DNA from: Armillaria gallica
Lineage: Eukaryota; Basidiomycota; Agaricomycetes; Agaricales; Physalacriaceae
Assembly: GCA_037576215.1 (NCBI GenBank)
Contig: JBANDB010000012.1
Location: 1,860,001-1,924,000, forward strand
Length of the DNA stretch: 64,000 nucleotides
Direction of reading: 5' to 3'
This document shows positions 9,690 through 22,500 of the stretch, piece by piece (within the stretch, counting starts at the first letter, position 1; the number at the start of each line of letters is the position of its first letter). The notes under the pieces were generated by a model, which made no database searches, had not been told where the DNA came from, and saw nothing but the letters and a program-made list of their open reading frames with translations. Made by a program: the position numbers and the translations under genes.

Positions 9690-11740
9690 GATAGTCATAC
9701 AAGTTACGAATGATAGAGAGCTGCTGAGTCCATATACGGAGACTGTCCTCCAACCAGCGGCGAGGCCATACCCCTGCCCCTACCCATCCGCCGTCGCAGA
9801 ATTTGCCAGGGTGTTCATATACGTCGGATCAAGTGGACTCGCCCCTGGAGACATTACAGCCCCGCCAACAAGGCTAACCGACGGCGGAGCCACAAAGTTC
9901 TGTACAGGTGTACTTCCTGCGCTCTGACGGCTTCTATGTGACTGGCTTCCAGACCTTGAGGACGACATCGAAGACGAGGAAGTCGAAGAGAGGACGCGCT
10001 GCTTCTTTTGCCGCTCGACGCGGGAAGAGGGTAGCTGTAAGCCGGGTTTGAGGATGTCTGGCCTGGAGGAAGGGGGTATGTGAATCCAGGAGGGGTAGAC
10101 ATAGATTCGTATGCAGTGCGAGGGGTGGGCGTCCGAGGCGGCCCAAACCCTGAAGCTTGCTGAAGACCCGATGTCGTAACAGCCGGAAGCGAGCCGCCCC
10201 ACGGGGAATCCGGGAAAAGTTAATTACTGCTGACATCTAAACAGTCCACGAACATTAACCAGCGGCACTAATGGGAGGATTTCCCCGATCGTTCATCCCC
10301 ACCAACTGTTGGTATCATCTCGGAGGATTCGTCGAGTTCGCTGACGACGACACTGGTAGGGCATGAAACCGCGGGGAGGTTCGGTACTAGGTCCACGGTC
10401 CATCGTTATTGCGGGTATCACGGGGCGGTGTTCAGGGTTCCGGTGGTAGTATGATGGGCGTACGGTTTAGACTCCAGAACCCCAGGGCGTAGCTATTGGA
10501 ACGGTCTGATGTAGATTAAGGGCGAGACTGTGTTGCATGTTAGGGTTACACACAAATGAGAAAGAGAGAAGCGCGTACTGGAGGTTCGACTTGAATGTCT
10601 ATATTGTGTGTGCTGTCGCTGGCAGATCTGCGTAACTGGCCATCATTGGGGGAGAGCGTCTCGCGGCTAGACGATGCAGAAAGCTGTCGAGGGGTTTGAA
10701 GCATGGTCGGCGGGTGGAGGGACCCATTTGATCGTGGATGGGATAGAGGTATGTGATGAAATTCCGGCTGAGATATCTGTCTCAATATTACCGAAGAAAG
10801 AGAATCCAAAATGTTATTCACCTGGACCGTACTCATACTTCTCCGCCGTTCCTCTACTTCATGTCCCGGTGTATAATCAAGAATATTTATGGTACAGTGG
10901 GCGTTACGGATCCTGAACAAACAGTTTCCCTCTGGGATAACATGTAGCTAGTTCGCAGGTTCGCAGTCTGGTCTTGGGAATGAAGGCAGATTATCCACGG
11001 AGATTCCCATCATTGTGGAAGTTGTCGTGTCGGGCGTCAAGATGCGGCGTTCGGCATCGGAAGGGACTGTGGGCAGAATGGCACCTCTGAGGACATCAGC
11101 CGGAATGTCGTAGATGGCACCACCAAAATGGGCAGCACGACGAGGTGATTGAGGTAGCGGCTGGGCTACTAGAACTGGAGGATGGGCGGAGACTGGGGGA
11201 GGAGGGCATGAAATGAGTGGCGGTCCCGGCATCCTCGTAATAGTCTTGGCTCGGGAATCCTGTACAAATAGGTGTGCAACCACTGAGCATCATCACGCTG
11301 TGGTTCCATCACGCGTTGAGAGTTGCGTGTCGGTGGACGCGAGTGCCGTAGGAAAGAGCTGATCAAGCGCGCAGTAAGCTCTTTGTAAGAGGCCGCATAT
11401 CGGGAATTTGGCTGGGGATGACTGGTGCGGGTTGTTGTTCCATTGTCCTAGAAGTGCTGGCGACAGGTGGCGTGCGCTGTTGTACTGGTGTCACAGTCAT
11501 TTGGTTGTTCAGCTGTGTGATGATGATGACTTGCGATGGAAGGTAGGTGCAGGCGCATACTCGTGCAATGGAGGCTGCTCGTGCATTTGTTCCATCGACC
11601 GAGAGATTACCGGGGATTCTTCCTCGGGGGCAGACAGTTCCGAGATAATGGTGGGTGTGAAGGTCCAATAGAATGTTCGGAGGTGGAGGTGGTTGGCTTT
11701 GAGGGACAGAACGCGGTGTATAGTGACGGCGCGGTTCAGA
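9690..11740 (-). pseudogene. Pro/Ser-rich coiled-coil gene, truncated and decayed copy A
   Basis: This antisense stretch matches the 3' two thirds of the gene at 36,373-39,577: the terminal Ser-rich exon (SGKRSSAS, QSAGSTPVQNFVAPPSVSLVGGAV at 9,780-10,100), the exon around 10,590-10,740 (MLQTPRQLSASSSRETLSPNDGQLRRSAS) and the exon around 10,960-11,100 (VPSDAERRILTPDTTTSTM). Indels break the frame repeatedly, for example in the Ser-rich exon where RSSASS continues in another frame. The 5' exon with the coiled coil is missing, because homology ends near 11,740 and a DUF6535 stub follows. It is therefore a dead, 5'-truncated copy. Confidence 0.75.
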
Positions 11741-11902
11741 GCCATCATTTCCCTTTTTGGCTTTTCACCTCCAACGACGTCAAAAAAATCACAGAAGAAC
11801 CTGTAGCATGGCGCTTATCATCCAAACGTTGAACATGCAACTCCTGCTATGTGATTCCGTCTCTTCAATATCGTCCTCCTTTCGCCACATATTCAACATC
11901 AT

Positions 11903-12535
11903 TATGTCCGTTGAACGCATCGAGCTCGGATCGAGGGCACAAATCATCGACGGCGACGATAATGTGGAGTCTACAGAACAAGCAGGTGAAGAGTAAAGGC
12001 GTGACCTGGAGGTAGAGGAAGGCAAATCTGAACAGAAGCAACCTACCATGGCGCTATCAAACACTAGTGCGAAGAAGATTAATGGAACGATGAGGAGACC
12101 CAATCTCACGGCTAGGAAAGGTATGAAAATTGTATCATTATGATTGTCTCACCAAGTGCTGAATATGAGATGACTTGCAACTACGAAGAAAATATCCGAA
12201 CATGCGCCCTACGAAAAAGCCGCACCGAATGTGAGAACTTACAAAGATGAAAGCAATACTATTCATGACGCGAACATGGCCGAAGAGTCATGGGGTAATG
12301 TTGATGTACTACTCGTTCTTGTAAGCCCTTTGCTTTCCGTGTTCCTTTAGTTGGACTGAAAATGTTGAAGGTGAGCCTTTTCTCAGTAGTCGTGACAACC
12401 TTTGTTGCGCAGACATACCAGAGCCTGCAGACCGACTGTACTGCCATGTCGGCGTCTCCCCTTTTCGAACCAGTCTTCATTGACCTCAACGTCACCTTTG
12501 TTCCCGCTACCACTCAGACCGCGCACGAAGAATCA
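11903..12535 (+). pseudogene. DUF6535 gene, truncated stub E
   Basis: The start ATGTCCGTTGAACGC, an acidic leader, MAEESWGNVDVLLVL and then LFSVVVTTFVAQTYQSLQ and FVPATT follow the family order, but frames are broken. The YPEDAPYE block survives only as fragments, and the TGA after the leader (about 12,112-12,145) and the lost second-intron frame prevent translation. Homology stops abruptly near 12,535, just before the VWVNGLWF transmembrane block. Upstream sequence (TTTCCCTTTTTGGCTTTTCACC at about 11,745) matches that before stub F at about 41,998, so E and F form a subgroup with their own 5' flank. Confidence 0.8.
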
Positions 12536-12849
12536 CTTTCGATCCTATATTCCGGGTGCACAGACGTATACTTAGGATCGAACCGAATCAGATTCTATGA
12601 CTCTCATGCTTACTACACGAACAAGCTAGCTCCCCAGCTACATAGAGGGTTTAGATACGTCCGACGCAGTTCTATTCGAATATACCGAATTCTCTCTCAC
12701 TGTTCGAATGTTGCCGCCACTCTGGCATACGCCTCCCTCATTGATGAACACGCGTCCAAGGAGCTATCAGATTATCGTGGATATTTTGCTTCTCGTCAAC
12801 GAGGACAACGGGGAAGTGGTGGGGAGGTTGAAAAAGGTTGACAAGAAGA

Positions 12850-13100
12850 TATCTATTCAAGATGATCCTATGATATAGGAACGCGGTCACGAGAAAGAAT
12901 GAGGTCCCCGAAGGGCAAATGATAGACGATAAACATTCTCTCCAATTTTTCATGCGCGCAGCACCACAAGATCAGTAGGACTAGATCACGAAATTTACTG
13001 CCATTGTACGGTAAGAGCTGTTTGGTCTAATTTCGCGTGGTATTCATTGACATTGCATGAGCTAGTCATGCCATCACCCACACGACCAGCTTCTTCTTGA
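12850..13100 (+). repeat. Diverged copy of the 4,975-5,150 segment
   Basis: CACGAGAAAGA, then the ACGATAAACATT region, CACAAGATCAGTAGGACTAGATC and GTAAGAGCTGTTTGGTCTAATTTCGCGTGGTATTCATTGACATTGCATGAGCTAG match 4,975-5,150 and 31,530-31,705. The last string has the look of a 50-60 nt intron (GTAAGA..GCTAG). Here it leads directly into the Atg13-like fragment, whereas at the other two sites it leads into the Pro-rich frame. No gene is called. Confidence 0.5.
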
Positions 13101-13139
13101 CTGTCATCAACTCGGCGTCAAGTTATTACATCGACCGCT

Positions 13140-13535
13140 TGACGCCAGCGGAAGACGATGAGATATCAACATTTGCGCAGGATATTGATGCGAGGAAGCC
13201 ATTGAGCAGGAGAGACACAGATTACACTCGCAGTCTCCACAGCACGCGTTTCTGGAACTACCCCTGCCACAGAAGGACGAAGGCGGGTTTCTGTTGAAGA
13301 CGGGGAAGCGAACGAGAAGCTTTGGAAGATGAAGAGACGTTCCTGGCGATCCTATAGGAGGGAGAAGCATTTGGAGGAAGAAGACCGATGGCCCCGAGAG
13401 TCGAGGAAGGGAAAGTTTAACTGGACTTGGGATGAGGGGATTCAGGACCCCGAGGTCGTCTGCGAGCCAAGGGTCAGAAGATGTGCTAGGGAAAATGGAG
13501 TTCAATGACGACCGCAGACGGGGGTGACTTCCATT
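13140..13535 (+). pseudogene. Atg13-like C-terminal fragment, copy 1
   Basis: Atg13 is the regulatory partner of the Atg1 kinase in autophagy initiation. The frame reads LTPAEDDEISTFAQDIDARKPL. Then, with frame changes, it gives EDGEANEKLWKM, ETFLAIL and, just before the end, GSEDVLGKMEFNDDRRRG followed by TGA (about 13,475-13,528). In fungal Atg13 an acidic D-I-D-A-R-K-P-L segment, a EKL.RMNE.FLA segment and a terminal GSEEVIG.ME.DD.RRR segment occur in this order near the C-terminus. The frameshifts and the stop after KAGFC show that it is dead. The same region, extending further upstream, is at 25,450-26,370. Family assignment rests on recalled motif order. Confidence 0.65.
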
Positions 13536-13539
13536 TTTC

Positions 13540-16500
13540 TCGTTGGACTCGTGCTGGACTCGTGTCCCCCTCTTTTTGCTCTCGTCCACCATCATACAAC
13601 CTTGTCTTATACTTATCATGTCTATCAACGTATATGTTCCAGTATCTATTTCACGTCTTTTCTTGCCTCACAGCGCATATTTACTGGTATCAATACCATC
13701 AGTTATCATCACGTCTTTCTCATCAGGCCGGGTTGGCTTATCAAGTAGCTGCGGGTTGCTTGACCTCAGTGACGTGTCTAAATGACTATTTATTTTCGCA
13801 TTCCTACATTTTCACATTTGTGGGAGCGACCGGTAAACACAGCTGCGAGGGCTACGCAATCTACCAAATTCCCCTTCGCAGAGTCCGAAAATAAAAAGAT
13901 AGACGGCTATTCGCATTCCTAGGTCCCCACCAACAATACACGAGTCCTCCATTCCCATTTCTCACAAAGTTCAGATAAAAAGAAAACAACATGGTACCGT
14001 CTTTATTCAGATAGTCGGCCATATCTCGTGAGTGCATCGCTTCGCAGCGTTTTCATGTCCGGATGTTTTGAAGCCATGTACGAGCTCTAAATAGTAAAAT
14101 TACTCTCAGTAAAGTTCATCAAACGGCGGGTAAGAAAACACTCACGAATCAAATACGCGCTTTGCGCTCCGCATCCTAAATTCTGAGTCAAAATTGAACC
14201 CTAAAAGGTCAAAGTACCAGCCAGGAAACCCGGGCCATCGAGATATCCTAATCGAAGACTTGGTGGACGCCGCGGGATGTTAATTCTGCAAGAGTTGAGG
14301 TTTGGAACAACGTCCCGCTCCTAAAACTCTACATGACAGAAAATAGTAAGCAACATGGAGTATTCGCACACGGAAGATTCACGACACGACGGTATTCTGG
14401 CTCACGGTTCGGGAGCACTTCATACAATAATTCTAGAGGATGGGAATTGCTAAGCGACACGAAGAACCCGCAAGACGAAATACTTACCATGCGACGGGAG
14501 TTTGGTTCCGCAGGGTTTGGATCCCAGAATTTTGAAGCTTCATCTGATGAGAAAATGAGCGTTTCAAACAACATAAAACAGCTTAAAGAAATGACTTGCA
14601 ACGTGCTTGCGCATTCGTTCGTTCCGCAGGATTTCTATTCCGGAATATTTGGGCTGCTGGCGGGCAAGACACGAGTAAAAAAACACGTTATTGAGAAGCA
14701 GGCCCACCTCGCTTGCGGGTCGTCGATTCATCTAGTCAGCCTAACGCCTTGCCGTAGAGACCAAACCTTACGGGTACGTAGCAGGACCGACACGAACTAC
14801 GTCTTGTTTGCCGCCAGTTTCTTGGGGTAAACTTAAGCACAGGCAACGATGCTGAAGCCATTCGATCGCTTACCCTTGCTCGTAGGACGCTGATGCGTAG
14901 TCTCGGTGCCATGGCGGGGTCCGTACTCCTTACGCGAGATCCTACGAGGACCCTTCCTTCTGGATGAGCGATTACCAAGACGCGGAAGAAAGAATAACCT
15001 GCCTTTAGACCCGGAGGGCTTTCTGACGTCGTCCCGAATTGTAGCTTGACATTTACATCTAGAATCACTATAGGAGATTGAACAATGAATATACATACCA
15101 TTACAGCTGACTTGGTATTCTGCTGGGTACTTGATACTGCTTTGATGTGGAGATGCCGGACAGTGGGTGGAAGAAAATGCATGCAAAGTCTAGATCCAAA
15201 TTGAGTAAAAGTATACAGAAAGGAATTCGCACGGATACATGCCAACCCTTCGCTGGAGTGCATCTTCATGCCATCGTGGCACGGTGGTACAGCCCCTTAC
15301 TTACACCAGTCATCGCGACACATCGACCTTACGAGAAACGCGGCTGGAGAAAGTCAGTTGATATCTACAAGGCTGGGAATGTGTTAGTGAATAATACCAC
15401 GATGGCGAGGCTAAACTTAGCTTACTTTTCTTCAGCACAGTCTTCCTGGTCAAAAGAGTGCCTACAGAACCAAGACGAGTCTCCTTGAAGACTTTGTGGG
15501 TAACCCGAAGAAAACGCGTTTCGCTGGAGGATAATACTGTCCGATACTGTGTCAGTAATGATAAACAGACAAAAGATACGTACCGTAATGAATAGGATGT
15601 TCAATCCCAAGTTCCAGAAGAGAACGATAAACGTCAGATGAAGTGAAAAGAAAACATACATACGACGGCTGTGGTAAGAGGGAACTGCCGATCGCAGCAG
15701 CATGACTCCATCCCGATATGGGCATGAACACCCGCTGGCATTTTGAATTTCCTTCCGAACCCTTATATCGTCTCGAGAAGGATACGTCGTCGTCATCTGC
15801 GGTGGAAAAGAGGACAACGGAAGGAGGAGAGGTGGGATGAATGGGAAAGACTCAAGAGGTCCGGGGAGATGGTGTACGTACATGAATATGACACGTTTAG
15901 GTTGTAGCTGACATCGGTCGTAGTGATGACTTTGGTAGCGACGACACATGGCACAGCGGTTTGAACGAGATGCATAGTGGTGAGTGCGAAGCTCTAGATT
16001 CCGGTATCTATCTGACGTTAAAAGGTCTTCAAATCTCTGTCGAATTTGGCGCACGTACAGTGGGACTGACTCGGACGGGTGTGAACTGGAGTGTCCACTG
16101 CTTACCAGGCCTTTGCTCTACACAGGGAATACGAGATGATTCGCTCGGCAGTATATCAGAGGTCCGCTCTAAGAAATGGTGAGTTCTGGTCCCTGTAGGA
16201 ATGACTGGTTGCTCACGATGTCCTTGACTTTGTGGCGACTTGGACTGGAGACTCGGAGAAACACTGAACCGTTTTAGACGGTGCTGTTAACTGTACGTGT
16301 TTCTGACTCTCCTTCTTCCAGGAGCTGAGGAATCCCACGACATTTTCCTCTATTAGTGTTTGAACATTTCCAACCCTTGCGCTACCGCATCAGTAAGTTG
16401 GTTTCATCGCTTGTAAGACTGAAATCGACTTTTATTTCAATCAGTTCCTAAAGGTCGTCAAAACCAGCGATTCAAGGGTGATTGACCCGCGTTACGGTGC

Positions 16501-17700
16501 CGTTCTTAGGAGATGTATGTTGCCTTTTGAATACTGACCTCCCCTTCTTGAATGGGCGCCTTTCAGACCTTTGGGAGAGGACACGGAGCCGTCGGCATGG
16601 AGAAAGACGGAGGATTCGACTTGGGGAGGATCTATTCCGCTCAGAAAATGAACACAGCATTGGATCGAACTTATAGAATTGATTAAGGACCGAAGGAATT
16701 ACTTGTACACCCTCGACAGCCAACGAACCATGATTCCAGAAATACTAGAGCGAAAGATCATCGATTAAGTATGGCCTTGTTTAGGGAAGAAAGAAAACTC
16801 ACTTTCAGATCTCCACTGAATTCTGACATCAGATTCCTTGTATCCAGTTACCCTATACACTAAATCCCGCCGAAATCGTGTCAAGTGTATTCAAGGACCC
16901 GATCCATTTTGAATATGAACGTAAGGCATCCTCTCGAGTTTTGCGGGGGATCGGTAGTCGAGCATGTCATCCAAGTAACTGCATTTCTTACTGCTAGACT
17001 CTGTCCAGATAATGATTTTTTGGGTCCAGAACTTGGAACGCGAACGCGGGAAGCAAAGATGGATTGTCGAGCTTAACATGTGCGACGTCGGACCGCACTT
17101 GATGAGCCTAGCCTGCTGAATTAGCGAACCCTGGTGGTATTCGATAATAAACGCTCCGAGAGGAGTACGAGCATTTGAAGAGTCTATTGAGGAAGGAGAT
17201 GAAGGCACGAAGCAAAGCCAAGTGGGGCACGTGTTTGGCTCGGTCCGATACACAATCGACGTGTCTTTTAACCTCCACAATGAAGCCCTCTCACAGTAAG
17301 CAGTTTACGTCTGATCTTCGTCGATTCTTGACCTTGTCTCTGCAGACGGCGACTTGAAGATGGATACCGTATCTACGAGTCAAGGGTACGTTAAGGGTTG
17401 GTCCCATCGCTTGCCTTTGACTAATAACACATCTCATTAGGTGGAGACCGGATCGACGGCGAGACAGGTTATGCATGGGGTTACCGAACTGGAGAGGATG
17501 TATGCCTCTGGTGCGTATTGCCCGCCTTCCCTTCCTTTCCCCGTTCACTCACCCTTTTCCAGACGGGAACATAGGCTCATGATCTCGAAGGTGGGTCGTT
17601 TGTGAGCTGGTTAGGTCCGCGTCATCGCCCCTTCCTTTCCTCGGAGACCGACCCATTTCTCGGACGCACGTAGCCTCAAAGTTGGGTCGTTTCGGTGCAC
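13540..17700. repeat. Decayed segment paired with 26,400-28,500
   Basis: Blocks here recur in the same order after the second Atg13-like fragment. Around 13,980-14,100 matches 26,480-26,600; 14,210-14,560 matches 26,690-27,020; 15,350-15,850 matches 27,060-27,500; 16,440-16,790 matches 27,530-28,020; 17,110-17,370 matches 28,210-28,430. This copy also holds sequence that the other lacks (about 14,580-15,340). Exon-like pieces include EYEHLKSLLRKEMKARSKAK (about 17,160) before a GTAAGC..TGCAG intron and HGAVGMEKDGGFDLG (about 16,580-16,625). None can be assigned to a family, and no frame is intact. Confidence 0.5.
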
Positions 17701-17844
17701 GCAAAGAGAGGAGCTGGTTCGCGGGTAAAGGTGCGGGTGTTTTGCCGTATATCGATGGCGCGGAGGCTTAGGTGTATGGTCTGAGCAGGTTTAGACCGAT
17801 GCCGAGGGGTGGACGACGAGGGATGGCTGTCTGGGGTGGGGACA

Positions 17845-17930
17845 TTGCGTGCTTCAAGACAGGTACGTCACTCTTGCCAATGCGCGGCTCGTAGGCTCAT
17901 AGGCGCAAGCTAGGCAGGCGGCTGTGATAT
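17845..17930 (+). repeat. Dispersed junction repeat, copy 3
   Basis: TGCTTCAAGACAG|GTACGTCACTCTTGCCAATG...GCTCATAG|GCGCAAGCTAGGCAGG matches the other copies of this element. Sequence from about 17,700 (GGAGCTGGTTCGCGGGTAAAGGTGCGGGTG) resembles that before copies 2 and 6. The sequence after it (17,935 onward) is unrelated to that following copies 2 and 6, so a breakpoint lies here. Confidence 0.5.
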
Positions 17931-17934
17931 CTAG

Positions 17935-18770
17935 ACTGCTTTCATAACCCTCCTTCTACGCCGCTCAATACGGCATGATCGCTTTCGTCGCTCTGCATCA
18001 AGACGTCGCACCAGTGTGGACTTTAGATGACTCGCGTAAACTAGAAGACTAGTATGTGCTTCTGGGCAGGGGACGCCTTCGTGCCGAAGCTGAAGCCGAA
18101 GAATCGGCATGGAGAAGATGTGTTTTACAATCCGAGCACTTAGCGCGGTCTGTATAGGCCAAAGCCTACGGGAACAGGCCGACTCGTTAGCAAGCGACAC
18201 CCATACCCGCCGAATGTCGAAGATTGCAGCATTCCATCCGCCCGGCATTCTCTCAGGCATGCAGCCTTGTAGATTCAACAACCTTGGTCATGTAACGGAG
18301 CTTCCGGGGGAGATACATCGACTGACGCGAGGCCTTTTCAACGGACACCTTCGACACGAACCAGGATATTCGACCACTTTGTTCTATAACCTCAAGAACT
18401 CTAACGATCTGAACCCGCTACGAGTGCGACCGATCTTGTGGCTGAGCATCACGCTGACAATTATATGCGTGAAAAGCCGCACTCGGTCGCCACAAGTGTA
18501 CCGTCAGACAACAAGGAAAATGCTCTATTCTTACTAGTAGGTGGATACTGTTCATTATGCCAGCTCAACTTATGTCTCCTTCGCAGTAACGCATTACTAC
18601 AATAACACACTCTTGCTATGTACATGTCCGACCCTTTGCATAATCAGAAGACTTCTCATGATACAAAGACGCGTTCCGCCCCTTCGAGACATTGTTCACA
18701 TGAAATGTACACGCGTTTCATCATGTCCCTGTTATATCTTCATGTGAGAGTACGTGCAGTACGCGTCTCG
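17935..18770. other. No gene recognised
   Basis: Open frames of up to 142 codons exist on both strands (17,931-18,281 minus, 18,109-18,537 plus), but neither has a recognisable domain and neither is repeated elsewhere in the window. I see no promoter, RNA gene or transposon protein here. Confidence 0.4.
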
Positions 18771-19330
18771 AGCTCATCTGTGCCTAGTACACCCGCCGCC
18801 GCCTTACCACGTTCCACACTCTGGTCACCTTTTGCCTAATGGACAGTCGCCTTTACCTCCTTGATGATCTCCAAGTCCTTCAACATCGCGTTCGCCGTCA
18901 TCGCAGCCTCCAGTATCCCCGCTATTCCCGCGGAATCTTGGAAGGTCAAGCCAACCATTGTTGTCCACTGATCTCCTCGTGTCGACATTGGGTAACCCTA
19001 CGAGGCATATATTAGAGTTGATAAATCTCACCGTGGCATACAGTTTCTGCACAGTATGGTTAAAGCAGAATAAAATGGAGATTATGTAAAGGAACGCATG
19101 ATTTCTCAACGCCAGAAGACAATCTGAATCAATAATGAATGAACATTGATTCGACCACCGAACGGCGAAGAGAAAGATAGTCGTAGTTGCTGCCTTCGGT
19201 CTAGTAGTGATGAGGGTAAGGAGCATAGTTAAATAATGTTCGACGGCGGAGATTGAATGCCTTGTTGAACCTGGCAAGCGGCTATAACACCGCCGAAAAG
19301 CGCTATTCAAAGTTCTGTTCTCTTTCTTCC
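18770..19330. pseudogene. Worn copy of the Pro-rich / Rab11 remnant (copy C)
   Basis: CTAGTACACCCGCCGCCGCC, CTCTGGTCACCTTTTGCCTAATGG and CCTTCAACATCGCGTTCGCC match 5,318-5,430. Further on, CAGTATGGTTAAAGCAGAATAAAATGGAG and GATTTCTCAACGCCAGAAGACAA match the minus-strand P-loop region at 5,675-5,760, but with a deletion that removes the centre of the GDSGV motif. The block stands in front of DUF6535 copy C just as its relatives stand in front of copies A and B. Remnant and gene were therefore probably joined before the family spread. Confidence 0.6.
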
Positions 19331-19574
19331 TTGTCGACAAGGAATATACAGTGGAAACAGTCCAGCTCTACTGTATCCTTGTCTCTGTTCCAGGCCCCCA
19401 CCGATGCCCTAGCTCCAACCGCGGTTTGATCCCAATCTTTATTAGTTAGGCGCCGTGAATACCTTTTAGGGTGCTTGCTCTAGCGCTGGAAGATGGGGCA
19501 TGCCAGCGCATACAGCTGGCGTGCTTCTATCTTTCTTTCCCCCATCATCCTCCCTTCAACAGCTACCAGACACT

Positions 19575-22500
19575 ATGTCAATTCACGAAATCGACAGAAC
19601 ATCGCCCTTGGATACGGGACCAGACAAATCCATTAGACGCGAGGATGCAAAGGCCGAAGAACCAGGAATTGGGGGAGACGGGGAGCACGAGAGGAGCACA
19701 GCTGGGCATGATGAGGAGGTAGAGTTGGGCGAGGCAAAGGAAGAGGAGGCTGAGGAAGAGGAAGAGGATCAAGCCCCCGCCACCGCCGCTCCACCGACTT
19801 CTGCTACTGCAGCCAATGCGAAGACGACTTTTGGGATAAAGAGATCAAACCCTACCGTTAAGAAAGGTGTGGAAACTATTTACAGTCCTTTTGCTGCCGT
19901 ATCTCATGAATTCTAGGCAACGATTCCTACGATTACGAGCAAAAGTACCCTGAGGATGCGCCCTTTGAAGAGACCGCCCCGGCGGCAAGGGTTTGGAGAA
20001 CCTACAATGATGAAAGCAGGAACCACGATACCAACGTGGTCGAAGAATCTCGAGATAATGTCGATGTACTCCTCGTCTTTGTGAGTCCTGTGGTTTCCTT
20101 GCTTTATTTTGTTGCTCAGTCATGTCGAAGGCGGGTCTCTTCTCAGCGGTCGTCACGACATTTGTCGCCCAAACATCGCAGAGTTTGCAGCCAGACTACG
20201 CTGCTATGTCGGCCTCTCTACTCTACGAATCAGTCCTCGTTCAACGTGCCATCGCAAACGGCTCCCCGGTCGACACCGTCACCCCTTCTCCCCTCAATCC
20301 TACCATCGCTTTTGTTCCTGCTACCACGGACGTCTGGGTGAACGGACTCTGGTTCACCAGCCTGTTCTTGAGCCTGACAACCGCCCTCGTCGCTGTTCTC
20401 GTGAAGCAGTGGCTGCACCACTATGTCGCCCTCCCTTCCGGAACACCACGCGACCTCAGTTTCACACGTCAATTCCGGTACGCTGGCTTTCAAAAATGGC
20501 ATGTCCAGGTTGTCATAGGACTACTCCCTGTCCTTATGCATCTCGCCCTCGCCATTTTTCTTAGTGGCTTGGTGATTTTCTTACGGCCTCTCCGTGCAGC
20601 TCTGTCATGGGTCATTTGTGCAGGAACCGTCCTTGTCTACACTGCATATGTGGTGGCGACTATTCTTCCCATTCTTTTCCCTCAATGTCCCTACCGTACA
20701 CCTCTCTGTGATCTTGTCTACATTTCTGTTTGTCGTACCATCCCGCGAATGACATGGGAAGACAAACAGGACTTTCTTGATGCATGTAGACAAAGAGATT
20801 TTAGACGCATGTTCCACTGTCTTCCCCATGTACAAGCAAGAACTCTCCAGTCGCTGACAACGGTAGAGTCCAAGTTTGTGCAGCAGCTGTCAACAAACTT
20901 GGCTGCTGAAGCACTGGACTGGCTCTTCAAAGTCTCTTCCAATCTCACCGTCCAAAGTATAGTCATCCAGTCCATTGGGGGGTTACCCATGGCATCAGAA
21001 GGCAAGTTTCTTGAACTTCGGAGAGATTCTGCAGACATCATGGATGAGTTGCAGATGTCTTTGCTTGAACATTGCCGCCTGGAGACAAAGGTTTCTGGTC
21101 ACTCCTATCATGAACTAGTGCCAGGGATGGAACTCAAACTCGGACGTTTGCTTCGCTTTAACGCTGGCTATTATGACTACTCTTCCTTCATCAATATCCC
21201 TGACATTTATTCCTTTGAGCTCACCGCTGCAATCCTGTCCGATCGTTGTACCTTGCATGACAGAGCAACATTGAATGAATCTGTCAGACCTGGTGCATTT
21301 TTGATGGATAATTACCGTTCTTCAAAGCTGTCGCCACGTGGTTGGCATCGTCTTATGATGCGTGCCTGTTCGAAAGACGATGTCCTTGATCCCCTGGATC
21401 CAGATGATGACAATCATGCCAATATATTTCCACTTCATCTCTGCTCTGTCATCTTATGCTCGTTCGACGGATCAAAGGAGACCCCAACGCAGGACTTTAA
21501 TTCTCCGTTGGTCCTTGGTTTTGAGGACGCATTACCCTATTTTCTTGAAAAAATCTACGACGATCTTCTCCACATGTTTTCCGAATTCATGGATCCATCT
21601 ATCGATGAGCTATCAGAGCCCCTGAGGATATTTGTGGCGGCCATCAAATTCATACTTCATAGACTTCCTCTTCCCGACTCGTCTGATATCTCTCATGAAG
21701 ACATTTGCCAGTTGTTATTCAAGGCGGTTGGCTGGATCCATCGTCACCGGGACACGTTCTCATTACCGGAAGCTCTTGCTCTCGTATCGGTGCTTGAGGA
21801 TATCATGGCTCCTTGTGTTGTTCCACCATTCAATGATAGGTCAGACTGGAACAGCTTATTTGGATTTATTATCGACACCTATCGGTCTCTGGCTGCCGTC
21901 GCCCCTTCTGCTTGTTCTTTGCATGGTCCCCAATCAATCATTGACTATATGACTAGTCAGTGGGACGAAGCTCCTGAGTGGTTCCCTCAGGATGAGTACC
22001 CCTACAAGTCCGACCTTGCATGTAGGGTGTTGACCAATCTCCTGGAAAAGTCCATTCCAATAGCGTTTACTGCGTTCCTTGACAAACAATGTCTGCATTT
22101 TCTTGGAAACCATGTGTTTCATGCAGAATCAGTTGCGATGGTTAGCGCGTACGTTGCGGGAATTCTCGCCATGCAACAGGGATCAGATGGAGCTGTGGAT
22201 GCCGAGAAGCTTCAGCAGCACATTGACTACCTCGGTAACCCACAGAATTGTTTCGCTGCGTGCTCTATCTTGGCTGCACATGGCGTCAGGAATATAGACC
22301 GGGCTGCCATTCGTAGGGACATCACGACACTGGCACGGCTGTGTCCAATACGAGATGCTGCCTGGGATGAGTGTTGCAGGAAACTTCATGATCTGGTACA
22401 AAGCGATAGTGGGGACTTTTTCAGTGAACAGCGTGTATTGCCACCAGGCCGTTATGAAGATTATCGTCCACTGCAGGCCAACGAAATCCAAATCGAAAAA

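Larger units (their letters stand above)
2200..11740. repeat. Segmental duplication, copy A (partner 28,686-38,620)
   Basis: About 9.5 kb is shared with 28,686-38,620 in the same order and orientation. Homology begins at the string CAACAACCAATAGCCCTGCA (about 2,203 and 28,687). It runs through the cystathionine gamma-lyase fragment, the kinase-like piece, the Pro-rich/Rab11 remnant, the DUF6535 gene and the antisense coiled-coil gene. It is lost near 11,740, where this copy switches into a truncated DUF6535 stub while copy B continues into the coiled-coil exon. The stretch around 4,950-6,200 looks nearly identical between copies (a handful of differences in about 1.2 kb), whereas the 3' half of the DUF6535 gene has diverged much more. 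Confidence 0.9.

Noticed and set aside
14736..15269. 177-codon minus-strand frame, considered as a ribosomal protein
   Set aside because: Motifs of the L2/L8 type were looked for and not found; the region is decayed.
15422..16054. 210-codon minus-strand open frame with hydrophobic stretches
   Set aside because: The paired copy at 27,060-27,530 is not open in this frame, and no membrane-protein family was recognised.
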